NCBI GenBank assembly: GCA_025200525.1
Contig: CM045762.1
Location: 192,101,154-192,165,153 of the forward strand
DNA: 64,000 bases
Source: Camellia lanceoleosa
Lineage: Eukaryota > Streptophyta > Magnoliopsida > Ericales > Theaceae
Direction of reading: 5' to 3'
A model generated the notes under the pieces. It was given only the letters and a program-made list of their open reading frames with translations. It ran no database searches and was not told the DNA's origin. A program made the translations under genes and the position numbers. Below, one piece after another: positions 55,098 to 64,000 of this stretch (its first letter is position 1; every line of letters begins with the position of its first letter).

Positions 55098-55195
55098 GTG
55101 TTAGGGTTTGGATGGGCTGGAATATTCAGAAGGTACCTGGTGGAGCCAGCAGCTATGTGGTGGCCTGCAAATTTAGTCCAGGTTTCACTGTTCAG
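55098..55195 (+). CDS. Oligopeptide transporter (OPT family), exon 3
   Basis: The 98-bp segment reads [20 protein letters not shown] then [12 protein letters not shown] and ends AG|GTATG. It continues in phase from exon 2 ([12 protein letters not shown]) and matches the OPT pattern of a Gly-Trp-Ala-Gly segment and a [13 protein letters not shown] segment. The acceptor reads GTAG|GTG; GTAGG is also the TSD of element 2, so the 26.5 kb element separates exons 2 and 3 exactly at the splice site. No later OPT exon is recognisable to the window end, so the gene continues outside, with a long intron, or was truncated. Confidence 0.85.
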
Positions 55196-56407
55196 GTATG
55201 TTTACAATTACGTTTTTGTGTAAGTTTTCCAGAGGATATCCGGTGATTCAACCGGTGTTTTTGGGAGGTGGACACAAATATGGCATGTGTGTGTGTCCCA
55301 GATGGGTATGGCTCCTCTAATTCAATTTCTATTATTTAGGGGTGGGCGCGAGTTGGTTACGGCTATAGAATTTTCAATTTGTCATCCGTCTGCCAAATTA
55401 GTAGATTGGAGAAAATCAATCTACATCTATCTGTAAATCTGGCGGATATAGATTAAGAGGATTGACGAATGGATGCAAATTAGTTTGGCAGTTTAAAATT
55501 TTATAAATTTTCAACATAATTCAACTTGTGCACTTTCTAAAAAAAAAAAATATTACAGTCAATGACTTAAAAAAGTATTACAATCACTGCATGCCTCATC
55601 TAAAGAAAAAAAGTTTGAAACTTTAGAATATTACAATCATTGCATGTCTCATTTATATATTACAATCACAGCATGCCTCATCCGCATAAAGTATTATAAT
55701 ATATGGTTCTTAAAATATAAAAACAATTCAAACCACCAAAACCATAAACAGAGCAATATTAGAGATTATATGCCTCTATATTGTTACATCTATATCTGTT
55801 TTTGAAAACAAAAATCAACCAACATATATCATTTCTTTTATTTATTATTTTTAGAGTTAGATTTAAAAATCAAAAAATATAGATAAATAATACATTTATT
55901 TTTTTCAGTTCAAAAAATATATTTAAGTTGAAAACTCTTTTTCAACATAATATTTAATTTTTTTTTTCAATTGAAAATATAAATAAAATATTTAAACAAA
56001 TTGAAAACACAAAATTTTACAAATTATTAGGAATGCTCGCAGTTTAGTGGTTCGGTTGCAGCCAAAGGAACTTCAAATTCATCATCCATCCAAAACTAAG
56101 CGGATTAGAAAAAATAAATCCGCAACCGTCTACTCGTCATCACGTATCCATTCAACATGCGACGAATCGATTCGATTGGATCGATTTAGACAAATCGATA
56201 TATTCGCTACTTCTACTATTACTAGTCTGATTCCTGTACGCAATAACATGTATCATTGTTTAGGAAACAAAACCAAAATGTCAAACCAAAGTATATGTTG
56301 AATGACAACTCTCATCTCATCAAACATCGAATTGGGGGGGGGGGGGGGGGAGGGGTGGTTGTGTGGCGGTTTGCTGGTTTTGACTTGGTTTTATCACATG
56401 AGATTAA
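55196..56407. other. AT-rich region after OPT exon 3
   Basis: No further OPT exon is visible. Around 55560-55680 a motif such as ATTACAATCACTGCATGCCTC recurs three times (one base varied here and there). A segment rich in CGATT/ATCGA motifs at 56030-56230 may belong to a decayed transposon, not assignable. A run of 17 G lies at 56334-56350. Confidence 0.4.
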
Positions 56408-56651
56408 GGTCCTATTTGGTAGAGTTTATTTTCAGTTTATTTTAATTTTCAGCTTAATTTAAGTTATTTTGATGTGTTTGATTCAGCTTAATAATACAGC
56501 TTATAGCTTTTTGTAAGTCAAAAATCAATTTATTCTTTAAGTGGGGGAGGAGAAACTTAATTTATAAGTCAAAAATCAGCTTATGTTCACAGCTATAAAC
56601 TGTTAGGTTATAAGTTATAATCATTTTTCCTCAATTCCACCAAACGGGGCC
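56408..56651. mobile_element. PIF/Harbinger-type MITE with TAA duplication
   Basis: The left end GGTCCTATTTGGT and the reverse of the right end GGCCCCGTTTGGT form the inverted repeats. TAA at 56405-56407 and 56652-56654 is the target duplication. The 244-bp body is AT-rich with TTATAAGTCAAAAATCAGCT-like blocks. Confidence 0.6.
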
Positions 56652-58092
56652 TAAGTCCGAATTTAATTTTAATTTTAAGTCTTCCCCTTTGCTGTCTGCG
56701 TTAAGTGTATATGATTTGTCATTATTAAAATTAGGATTGTTTTGAGAAATAAGTTAAAAGTTAATTTTTAATTTTTAAAAAAAACATATTTAAAAAAAAT
56801 GATATGATTTTAAAAAAAATTCAAAATAAAAAAATTATTTTAACCTTTTTGTCAAAAGAAACCTTAGTACTTCTGAGGCAAATGCATGTAAAATCTGAAC
56901 ATAATTTACCTTTTTTAGTTTAAAGAGTGACCTATCACTTTTGTCGTAACTTTTGACAAACGACCAAACAAATATTACGGTATAACAATGGTAGATGGCC
57001 TGAAAAATTATGGCTCGAAACAACGTCTTTTTGGATTTAAAACGACGTCGTTTTGACACATTCGAGCCATTCAAATCACAAAAATTCAGACCACCAAATA
57101 TTTTTCATTATAATATAGGAAAATATGTCAGTATTGTTCCAATACTACCAAATAATTGTTCGCAGACTTCTCTCCAATGAATTAGATGGTCAAATTAATT
57201 TTTTTAAAAACAAAAATTAAACTACTTCCCACGAGCTCTATTTTAACATACTATTTTTGTTCAGATCATACACTTGATTAGTAATTTTTTTTATTACAAT
57301 TTTTTATTTTATTTTATGTAATTCATATCCAAATTAAGGGTGTGAAAACTTTGAAGTATGTGAATTGTTACAATTTTTTTTAATGTTTTATTATTATAAT
57401 TTATAGTACATAGATATTTAATTATTTTTAGGTGTACAAATTTGAAAGAGTGATTTTAAGTTTTATAAAAAAAAATATCATGAAAAATTCATGAAAAATT
57501 TTCACTTTTAAATTACACATACCATAAAATATCATAAACTAATCAAAGAACAAAAAAATTTTATAATATTTTTTATGAAATTTTTTTCATTAAAGCTAAC
57601 ATTATTCAATTTGAGTAACAATGTTGAGCATGGACACTTAGAGCACAATATCGTGAATGCGTTTTCCTCGCCACTTTGTAATGTTAGGTGACTTGTATCT
57701 GACAGTCAAATTTTATTTTTTGTTGTTATCATATATACCCAAAAATAGAAAAAATGACGCAAGATTTGAGACAATTATATTACGCAATCAATAATGCTTG
57801 GGAGTACTAATTAGTGCTATCACTAATGATATGGTAGTGGGTCTCACTCACTGCCACATCATTTGTTGTGTCTTTTTTTTTTTTCCCCCTTTTCCACCTC
57901 ATTAGTAGTGGGTTAGAGATGCTAAATTAGTGATATGTAGCATTGTTGTTTCTTGCTTAGACACACACAAGTATTGGATATATAAGTAATATATTTATCA
58001 ATTATCATATGAACTATGAAACATATATCTATAATTTTTTAAATTGCTCCCTTAACAATTGAAAATTAGAAAATAGAATTGATAATACGGTT
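56652..58092. other. AT-rich intergenic DNA
   Basis: No gene or clear transposon border. The segment 57790-57950 may be a short MITE (left AATAATGCTTGGGAG, right mirrored TAGCATTGTTG) but the pairing is weak. The remainder is A/T runs and degenerate repeats. Confidence 0.4.
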
Positions 58093-58670
58093 TGTTCCAG
58101 ATGGATGGATCGACTGATCCCAGCTCCTCAAACCCATGTCCGAATGATCAAGCCTACCAGATAACCTGCAAACAAGTTCAATGGGGAACGGGGTTGTTCC
58201 CCAGTGAACCCTCCGACGAGCAAGTTAATAGAGGAAGTAGAACGTAGGGAGAAATATTGGAGATAGCAAGCTTAACCTTCTTCTTGTTTTCAACGTTTGC
58301 TTATATCCTTTGGTAATCATTTCGCTGTCCCTTCTGACTTGCCCTCATCGCCGAAAGTCTATGCTGTAGCTTACCTTGTTCAGGGTAAGGTGGTGCTGTT
58401 CCGACGGAGAGGTATTATCGTAATAAATGTTGTGATGGGCTGCATTAATGGCGATGTGCAGTGGCAATAACTTTGCAGATCTTTGTCTGTTGATGTGGCT
58501 TGTCCTTTGCTTGCCATATGTCTGAATGTCATTGGCTCTTTGTGCCATGTTGGATTCCAGCTATTCTGGACTTCACCAGTTGGTTTATGTACTGGGCTCC
58601 AAGTGATGGGCTTGGGTTGTTTATAGTGGGCTATGGCCTTTATGGGTTTAGTCACGTCAGTAGTCCCTCA
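58093..58670 (-). repeat. Probable LTR of a third Tat-type element (family C)
   Basis: The segment begins TGTTCCAGATGG and ends GTAGTCCCTCA, so on the minus strand it reads TGAGGGACTAC...CTGGAACA with TG/CA borders. A leader and an antisense-type ORF follow, in the same arrangement as the 3' LTR of element 1. No partner LTR is in the window, so this rests on the termini and the neighbouring ORF only. Confidence 0.45.
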
Positions 58671-58739
58671 TTCCAGAGTGCAGCTTTAGTCCAACGAAGG
58701 GAATACTAATGAAGGGAATGAGGATGTCAGGGAATGGTA

Positions 58740-59035
58740 GGATGGAGGTCGACCAGCAGGGGTGATCGAGAGGGTGGGCCGACCGTGAGGGGAACCGACC
58801 GCGAAGGGTGGCCGAGTGAGAAGAGCGACCACGAGGAGGGCCGACAGCGAGGGTTGGCCGAGTAGAAGAGCCGACCACGAGGAGGGCCGATCGCGAGGAG
58901 GGCCAACCATGAGGTGGATCGGCCACGAAGGTTGGCCGAGCGGAATGGGCGACCACGAGGAGGACCGACCGCGAGGGTTGGCCGAGTGGGAGGGCCGACC
59001 ACAAGGAGGGCCGACCGCGACAGGTAAGGTGGAGG
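58740..59035. repeat. GC-rich minisatellite
   Basis: About 290 bp of degenerate repeats such as GACCACGAGGAGGGCCGACC and GCGAGGGTTGGCCGAGTGG, with an inner period of about 18-20 bp and a larger one of about 57-60 bp. It lies between the family C LTR and its ORF. The open frames over it on both strands are repeat artefacts. Confidence 0.7.
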
Positions 59036-59430
59036 GGCGCGGGGCTCAAGAGGCGGTGTGTCACGTGGTGATTTGAAGTGGAAAAGACAGGGTAAAGGGA
59101 AGAGACAGTGGATCGTGGTCGTACACGTGGCAACATCTCGTGGGGGGAGATTAGGCGTTGGAGCATAAATGAAACGGTAGGTCATTATGGGTGTTGAAAA
59201 GACAGTTTTGGCGGATGATTTGAAAAGTTTTCAAACTGGCAAAAATTAATTAGGATCCTTGGAATACGGGCAAACCGTGGGCTTTTGGCATCATTCGATT
59301 CACCTACTTGTTTACAAAAAATCAAAACATTCCAAGTGTTAATTTCTTTGTTGCTCACGATACACCTCTGCAACACTTTTTCAATTTCCTTGCACCTACA
59401 TCCGAAGCAATTCGCAGACATACCATACAG

Positions 59431-60345
59431 ATGGCCCAAGAAGAAACTGTGAATGTCAGGGTAGATCCACTTGGTGATGATGATGCAGTGGAGTTAGCGC
59501 AGCAATATAGGATGGAGAGGGGAGGGGAGTCGGTGGTACGATCCCATGGTTCCACCATGATAGCAGCGCCAAAGCCAATCAGCCAGGCAGAGCCAAATCA
59601 CTGGCATACAAAGGCAGATAGATCAACGGTTAGTGCAGCAGATTTGGAGGCTATTCGCGAAAAATACCAGGTGCCTGCTGAAATAGAGTTATTGTTGCCG
59701 ACGTCGACGGAGAGGCCATCCGACGCCAGGCCAGGGGAGTTTGCCCTTTATAAGGAAGCATTGAAGGGAGGACTGAGACTGCCCCTGCCACAAATGGTGG
59801 TAGATGTCTTGAATCGTTTGGAGGTAGTGCCAGGCCAACTAATGCCCAATGCGTGGAAGATCTTATTGGCTTGTGCAAGTGCGTGGCCGAAGGCGAACGA
59901 AGGGGCGGCCATGACAGTAGACGAATTCTTCGCATGTTACAAGGCCTCAGGTCAGCAAGAGACTTGGGTCACTTTGGTGCAAGAAGAAGTGGCGGAAATT
60001 GCCGTCGTCGATCAAGGGATGGAGACCACGGTGGTTCTATGTGTCTGCCAGTGGAGGGGTTGGAATGCGCACCATTTGGAAAGTGCCCACCAAGTCTGTG
60101 GAGCCAAAGCTGGGAGCAGCAACAGAGGAGAGGGTGAAGAGGGTAAAGGAATATAGGGAGAGGAAGGGGCCAGATGGGACGAGCTCGTTCAGCCGTCAGC
60201 TTTGTTTGAGGCAGGGTTGGGTCCACAGCCGAGTGGTGGGGACGTCGACCGAACGGAGTTGGAGGCAAGGAGGAAGGCTCAAGAGGCAGAGGACCAGACT
60301 ATCTTGGCCAAAGCCCAAAAATTCAAAGAGTTGTCATGGAAACAT
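59431..60345 (+). pseudogene. Antisense accessory ORF of the family C element
   Basis: The first ATG of the frame is at 59431 (MAQEETVNVRVDPLGDDDAV). The segment FALYKEALKGGLRLPLPQMV and NAWKILLACASAWP fits the PF04195-like plant transposon domain; a charged, probably coiled-coil part follows (TEERVKRVKEYRERKG, ELEARRKAQEAEDQ) but in other frames from about 60010, so one or two frameshifts or an unseen intron are present. The gene breaks off near 60345 where copia-derived sequence begins. It is a different family from elements 1 and 2. Confidence 0.5.
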
Positions 60346-60349
60346 GATT

Positions 60350-61170
60350 ATTATTCTTTTTCTGCTTCTTCTGAGGGCAATTGGCTTTGATATGACCTTT
60401 TTGACCGGACTTGTAACATGGACCTATCTAATGCTTGTGATGTTATTGCTTTTGCCATTCTTGCGGTTTCTTCCATTCTTTCCTAAATCCCTTCTTCCAT
60501 TTTTTCTTGAAAAAAGTAGTCTTTTTCTTATTGAATGGTGTGTGGGTATTATTCTGTGGTTGTGGTGAAGATTGTGCCATCAACAAGTTAGAAGACAATC
60601 CTTCTTTATGCCTGCGCTTCATTCTTTCTTCTTCCAAAACTAAGAGTACAGGAATGTTACCATTGAAATCTCTCGTCCACTATGAGTTAAAGATGTGATA
60701 ACATGATCCCAAGACAATGGAAGACTATTAAGTATGGTTGTTACTTGCATCTTGTCCAACAAAGAATGACCAGGGTTGGATAATTCTTTAGCAATCAATT
60801 CCATTTGATTAACATGATCACCAACACTATCATTATCACTCATACGAGTGTTATTATATTTGTCTAAGAGCAATTGAATTTGAGTATCTGATCGAACTCC
60901 ATACTTACTTTCTAGTGCTTCCATTAGTTGTCTTGCAGTTTCATGTTCTTCAAAGAGCGAAATAATGTTATCTTTCATATTATGTAACATAGTTGCCTTT
61001 GCTATTGCATCATCTTCTATCCATTTATTTTGAAACCAATTAGAATCATCATCTAGTTTAGAAGTGGATAATGTATGCAATGTTTTTTAATGTGTAAAAA
61101 GATAAGAAATGTGGCATTTCCATGCTCGGAAATTATTTCCATTAAGCATTTCGATCCACGAAGAATCCAT
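60350..61170 (-). pseudogene. Ty1/copia gag fragment
   Basis: On the minus strand a start MDSSWIEMLNGNNFRAWKCH at 61170 is followed, after a stop near 61090, by LHTLSTSKLDDDSNWFQNKW, EHETARQLMEALESKYGV and LPLSWDHVITSLTHS, the gag pattern (UBN2-type) of plant copia elements. A knuckle CYKSGQKGHIKANC near 60375-60415 has Ser in place of the second Cys. Stops and frame changes are present, and no protease, integrase or RT follows. The fragment joins the family C ORF on its left side. Confidence 0.75.
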
Positions 61171-61681
61171 GGTATTTTTAATAGCCATATGAAAAACAAA
61201 ATGTGTTACTATGTAAATTCAAATGTGAATATTACAATACTAAACTAAAAATAAAAATAAACAAAATTATAAAAAAAAAAAAAACAATGAGGAAAAGCCT
61301 TGTAGTTGTTGAATCGGCCCCTGTGATGAAAATGATGTGAAGGAATAGAATGGTACTGTTGCCTTGGGTAAGAAGAATGATGAAAACCCAATGGCCTAGT
61401 AAACCCAATACTTTGCTTATGAGTATTGTAATAATAGTTACGAGCCCAAGGAACACAATGGTGCCTTTTAAACAATGTGTCTTTGGATGTTTTCCTTGGT
61501 AACACCCTTGGATAGCCTCCTCCTCGATTTTTGTTTTTATAAAATTTAGTACAATGATCCACGGAAAAATTCTTAGAAGAGTTCTGGAAATTTTGGCTTT
61601 TGAATGACTAAAAAGGGCCTTGAAATGAGTGAGAACGAGCCAAAAAACCGATTAGACCAGGCTGCTGCCGGTCTAAGTATT
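61171..61681. other. Unassigned repeat-like DNA
   Basis: A minus-strand frame (61245-61562) is His- and Tyr-rich (FHHSSYPRQQYHSIPSHHFH) and resembles nothing I recognise. It may belong to the copia-type fragment or to unrelated repeat DNA. Confidence 0.3.
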
Positions 61682-64000
61682 TGTAGACGTCCCCGAACGC
61701 GATCCCGGGAAGGAGAGTGCGAGTCCCCCCCCCCCGTTCTGGTTCGATATTGGGTCACCACAGTTCAAGGACTCAAATGTCACGGTTCTTAATCTTGAAC
61801 CAAAGAGTCCAAATCCGGCAAATCGTTTTGAGAAAACTGATTTTTTTGAAAGAAGTGCCAAACATGGACTGCTTTGCGGAATCTGAGTCGCCACCTAAAT
61901 ATTTTATTTTTTGGGAAATTTAGGAAACCCTGACTCGGTGCCAAAGGCCACGTGTCCGTCATCACCAAAGTTGCCTCGGCTCGGGAACTTGGGTACGATT
62001 GGGGAAGGTCACTGCGTGAGCACCCTTCGCCGATCAAGACCGGCCTCTACTAACCATGATATCTGATTTTGAAAACTTTGTGTGCTCTTATTCCGGTTAT
62101 TAGCCTAGATTTACTACGTGATGCGCACAGTATACAAGTATAGATCGGGTCGCCCGAATTGGAACAAAACATCTCATGTTTGTTTGTTTGAAAATGGTGT
62201 GATGGTGCTACCCGCAGGTAGGCTAAGATGTGGATTTGCCACCCTCAGGTGGGCTTAGAAAACATGATGTGATTTTGCCACTATCTAGTGGGCTTAAAAC
62301 AAACAATCGATGAATTGTCCCATTCCGAATAACCCAACCTTCACCCACAGGCATTCAGGCAGTTATATCACATAAGCAAATAGTCTCATGGCAAGCATGC
62401 TATCATGGCAACACTCACACACATGCAAGGATGCTAAAGCATAAAAACTCACCGAGTACTCCAAGCCCAAAACCGAAGCTTATTAGAAATCATGCATGAT
62501 CCTAAATATGCTGAAATGCCTAATGCAACACATGCAAAATGCAACTATAGCAGGCTCGGCTATTCTAAAGATGTCATGTGAAATGCTACAACTAACATGT
62601 ATTCAACTTTGAAATTGAAGTACAATGCAGTTTGTATGATGTGCCGAGCCCGATGCATGCAAAACAGATGAATGAAATGCAAACATGCTATCATACTGTA
62701 TGCTAAATGAAATATGCCCTAATCTAACCAACATGAGCGGGTAAATAAAAGGGAGAAAGAAATGGGGGTTGGAAGACATGCACACACACACGCACCCTTA
62801 TTACAGTTGTGCCCTCGCACAGAGGGTCCGAATAAATATACAGTCCAAATATTACAGTCCGAAATAATAATACAAATTCCTAATTAAATTAATGAATTAA
62901 CTAAGAAAGCTGTAAAATTGGCATGCAAGCCAGGGACTGCCTCGCTTCTGCTGGGTGATGTGTGTTGGAGCTGCCTGGCGCGGAAATCCACGGCGATGCC
63001 CCAATTAGCCTATGTTTGCAATTTTACCTCGAAGCGCGTGCCAAGCTCTGAAAAGCTGCTGATTCCTGATTTTGCTGTAATAGAGAGTAGGAAAAGGGCA
63101 CAGCAATGTATTTCACAAATATATGCATGCCTCGGTCCTCGTGCCACCAATCACGCATATCGATGCATGATGGCCGAGGAGCCGAATTGCACAACTCAAT
63201 ATAGGATGAATGCACATGAATGCTACAATGAAAAACCTAACTTCATCATGGGTTATCCGGAGTGTCAGCGACTGGGGAATTGAGACCCGTTCCGTCACTC
63301 GGAGTACGAAACGTGCCTCGTTTCTCGTGTCCGGGCTAACTCCTATTCCGAACACAATGCAATATGCATGATATGCATGAAATGCAACTAAGATACAGTC
63401 TAGTATGCACTATGCTGATGAAAAAGATGGGATGTCTTGAAATGCGTGCCCACGGGCGCGCAAACCGAGAAAATGCATGAAATGCAGACCGGATGAAAAG
63501 AGCGTCTCGAAATGCGTGCCCACAGGCACGTAAATCGAAACAATGATATGAAATGCAAATCGGATAAAACCGAAGTGCCTCGAAATGCGTGCACACGGCC
63601 ACAGAAACCGAGGCGATGATGTGAGATGCAAATCGGATAAAACCGAAGTGCCTCAAAATGCGTGCCCACAGGCACGTAAACCGAGGCGATGCTAAAATGA
63701 GAATCGGATAAAACAGAGCGCCTCGAAGTGCGTGCCCACAGGCGCACAAATCGAGGTGATGATGAAATGAGAATCAAAATCAGATAAAACCGAAGCGCCT
63801 CGAAATACGTGCCCAAGGGCGCGCAAACCGAGGCGATGATAAAATGAGATGGAAATCGGATAAAACTGAAGTGCCTCGAAATTCATGCCCACAGGCACGC
63901 AAACCGAGGCAATGATAAAATGAGATGGAAATCGGATAAAATCGAAGTGCCTCGAAATGCGTGCCCACAGGCACGCAAACCGAGGTGATGATAAAATGAG
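61682..64000 (-). repeat. Diverged Ogre-like LTR element, cut by the window end
   Basis: Starts TGTAGACGTCCCCGAACGCG. From 61780 it aligns with the nested element's LTR (TTCTTAATCTTGAACCAAAG, GAGTCGCCACCTAAATATTT, GAAACCCTGACTCGGTGCC, GTGATGCGCACAG), with many substitutions and indels, to about 63220. After that the sequence is different and passes into a hairpin-rich tandem array (63430 onwards). It is an older or different subfamily of the nested element. The other end is outside the window. Confidence 0.6.
63430..64000. repeat. Hairpin-rich tandem array at the window end
   Basis: At least eight units of about 65-77 bp share CCTCGAAATGCGTGCCCACA, then GGCACGCAAACCGAGG and a GATGATAAAATGAGATGG/ATCGGATAAAACCGAAG spacer. 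Within each unit CCTCG pairs with CGAGG and GTGCC with GGCAC, so each can fold as a nested stem. The array continues past 64000. Minus-strand open frames across it are artefacts. Confidence 0.8.

Noticed and set aside
55196..58092. Further OPT exons after exon 3
   Set aside because: No sequence matching the expected continuation after QVSLFR was found in this stretch or later in the window.
58657..59185. Pro/Arg/Ser-rich frames of 150-170 residues on the minus strand
   Set aside because: Products of the GC-rich minisatellite at 58740-59035.
63336..63974. Overlapping minus-strand frames with repeated GTHFEALRFYPI-type motifs
   Set aside because: Products of the tandem array at the window end.

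Overview
The window looks like nuclear DNA of a flowering plant, probably a eudicot. It is AT-rich, full of plant transposon families (Helitron, PIF/Harbinger, hAT, CACTA, SINE, Ty3/gypsy, Ty1/copia), and holds one recognisable spliced host gene, the 5' part of an oligopeptide transporter (OPT family). I see no bacterial-type gene, CRISPR array, rRNA or intact tRNA gene.

Layout. 1-6826 is an AT-rich graveyard of small elements: MITEs and a cluster of Helitron-derived repeats with TC starts and hairpin-CTAG ends. 6832-18657 is a Ty3/gypsy retrotransposon of Tat-lineage architecture (element 1, minus strand, LTRs of 717 bp, TSD CAAAA), itself inserted in a Helitron-like repeat. 18663-26900 carries a tandem duplication, a Harbinger MITE, a fold-back element, a hAT MITE, a dimeric SINE, a Tourist-like MITE and a small CACTA element sitting inside another SINE. 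27680-28334 holds OPT exons 1-2. 28546-55093 is element 2, a sister copy of element 1 on the plus strand (LTRs 764/767 bp, TSD GTAGG). It landed exactly on the acceptor splice site of OPT intron 2, and OPT exon 3 resumes at 55098. Inside the gag of element 2 lies a 14.3 kb non-autonomous Ogre-like element (30484-44765, minus strand, TSD AGCCG) with LTRs of about 3.7 kb and a 6.8 kb internal region that is mostly tandem repeats. 55196-64000 contains small elements, a fragment of a third Tat-type family (LTR plus antisense ORF), a Ty1/copia gag fragment and a diverged copy of the Ogre-like LTR that runs off the window.

How the parts work together. Elements 1 and 2 share one plan: LTR, PBS, gag with zinc knuckle, protease, reverse transcriptase, RNase H, a second plant-type RNase H, integrase, a 63-bp tandem array, and then a gene on the opposite strand. 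That antisense gene has a 5'UTR intron and two coding introns preserved in both copies, and a TATA box at the LTR edge could drive it. Both copies carry several nonsense changes and frameshifts, so neither is coding-competent as read here, but LTRs, PBS, TSDs and intron borders are clear.

Relative age from nesting and LTR similarity: Helitron-like repeats first, then elements 1 and 2 (each roughly 3-4 percent LTR divergence by hand count), then the Ogre-like element, whose LTRs are nearly identical. The most interesting points are the splice-site insertion that creates a CAGTAG tandem acceptor in the OPT gene, and the intron-containing antisense gene carried by the retrotransposon.
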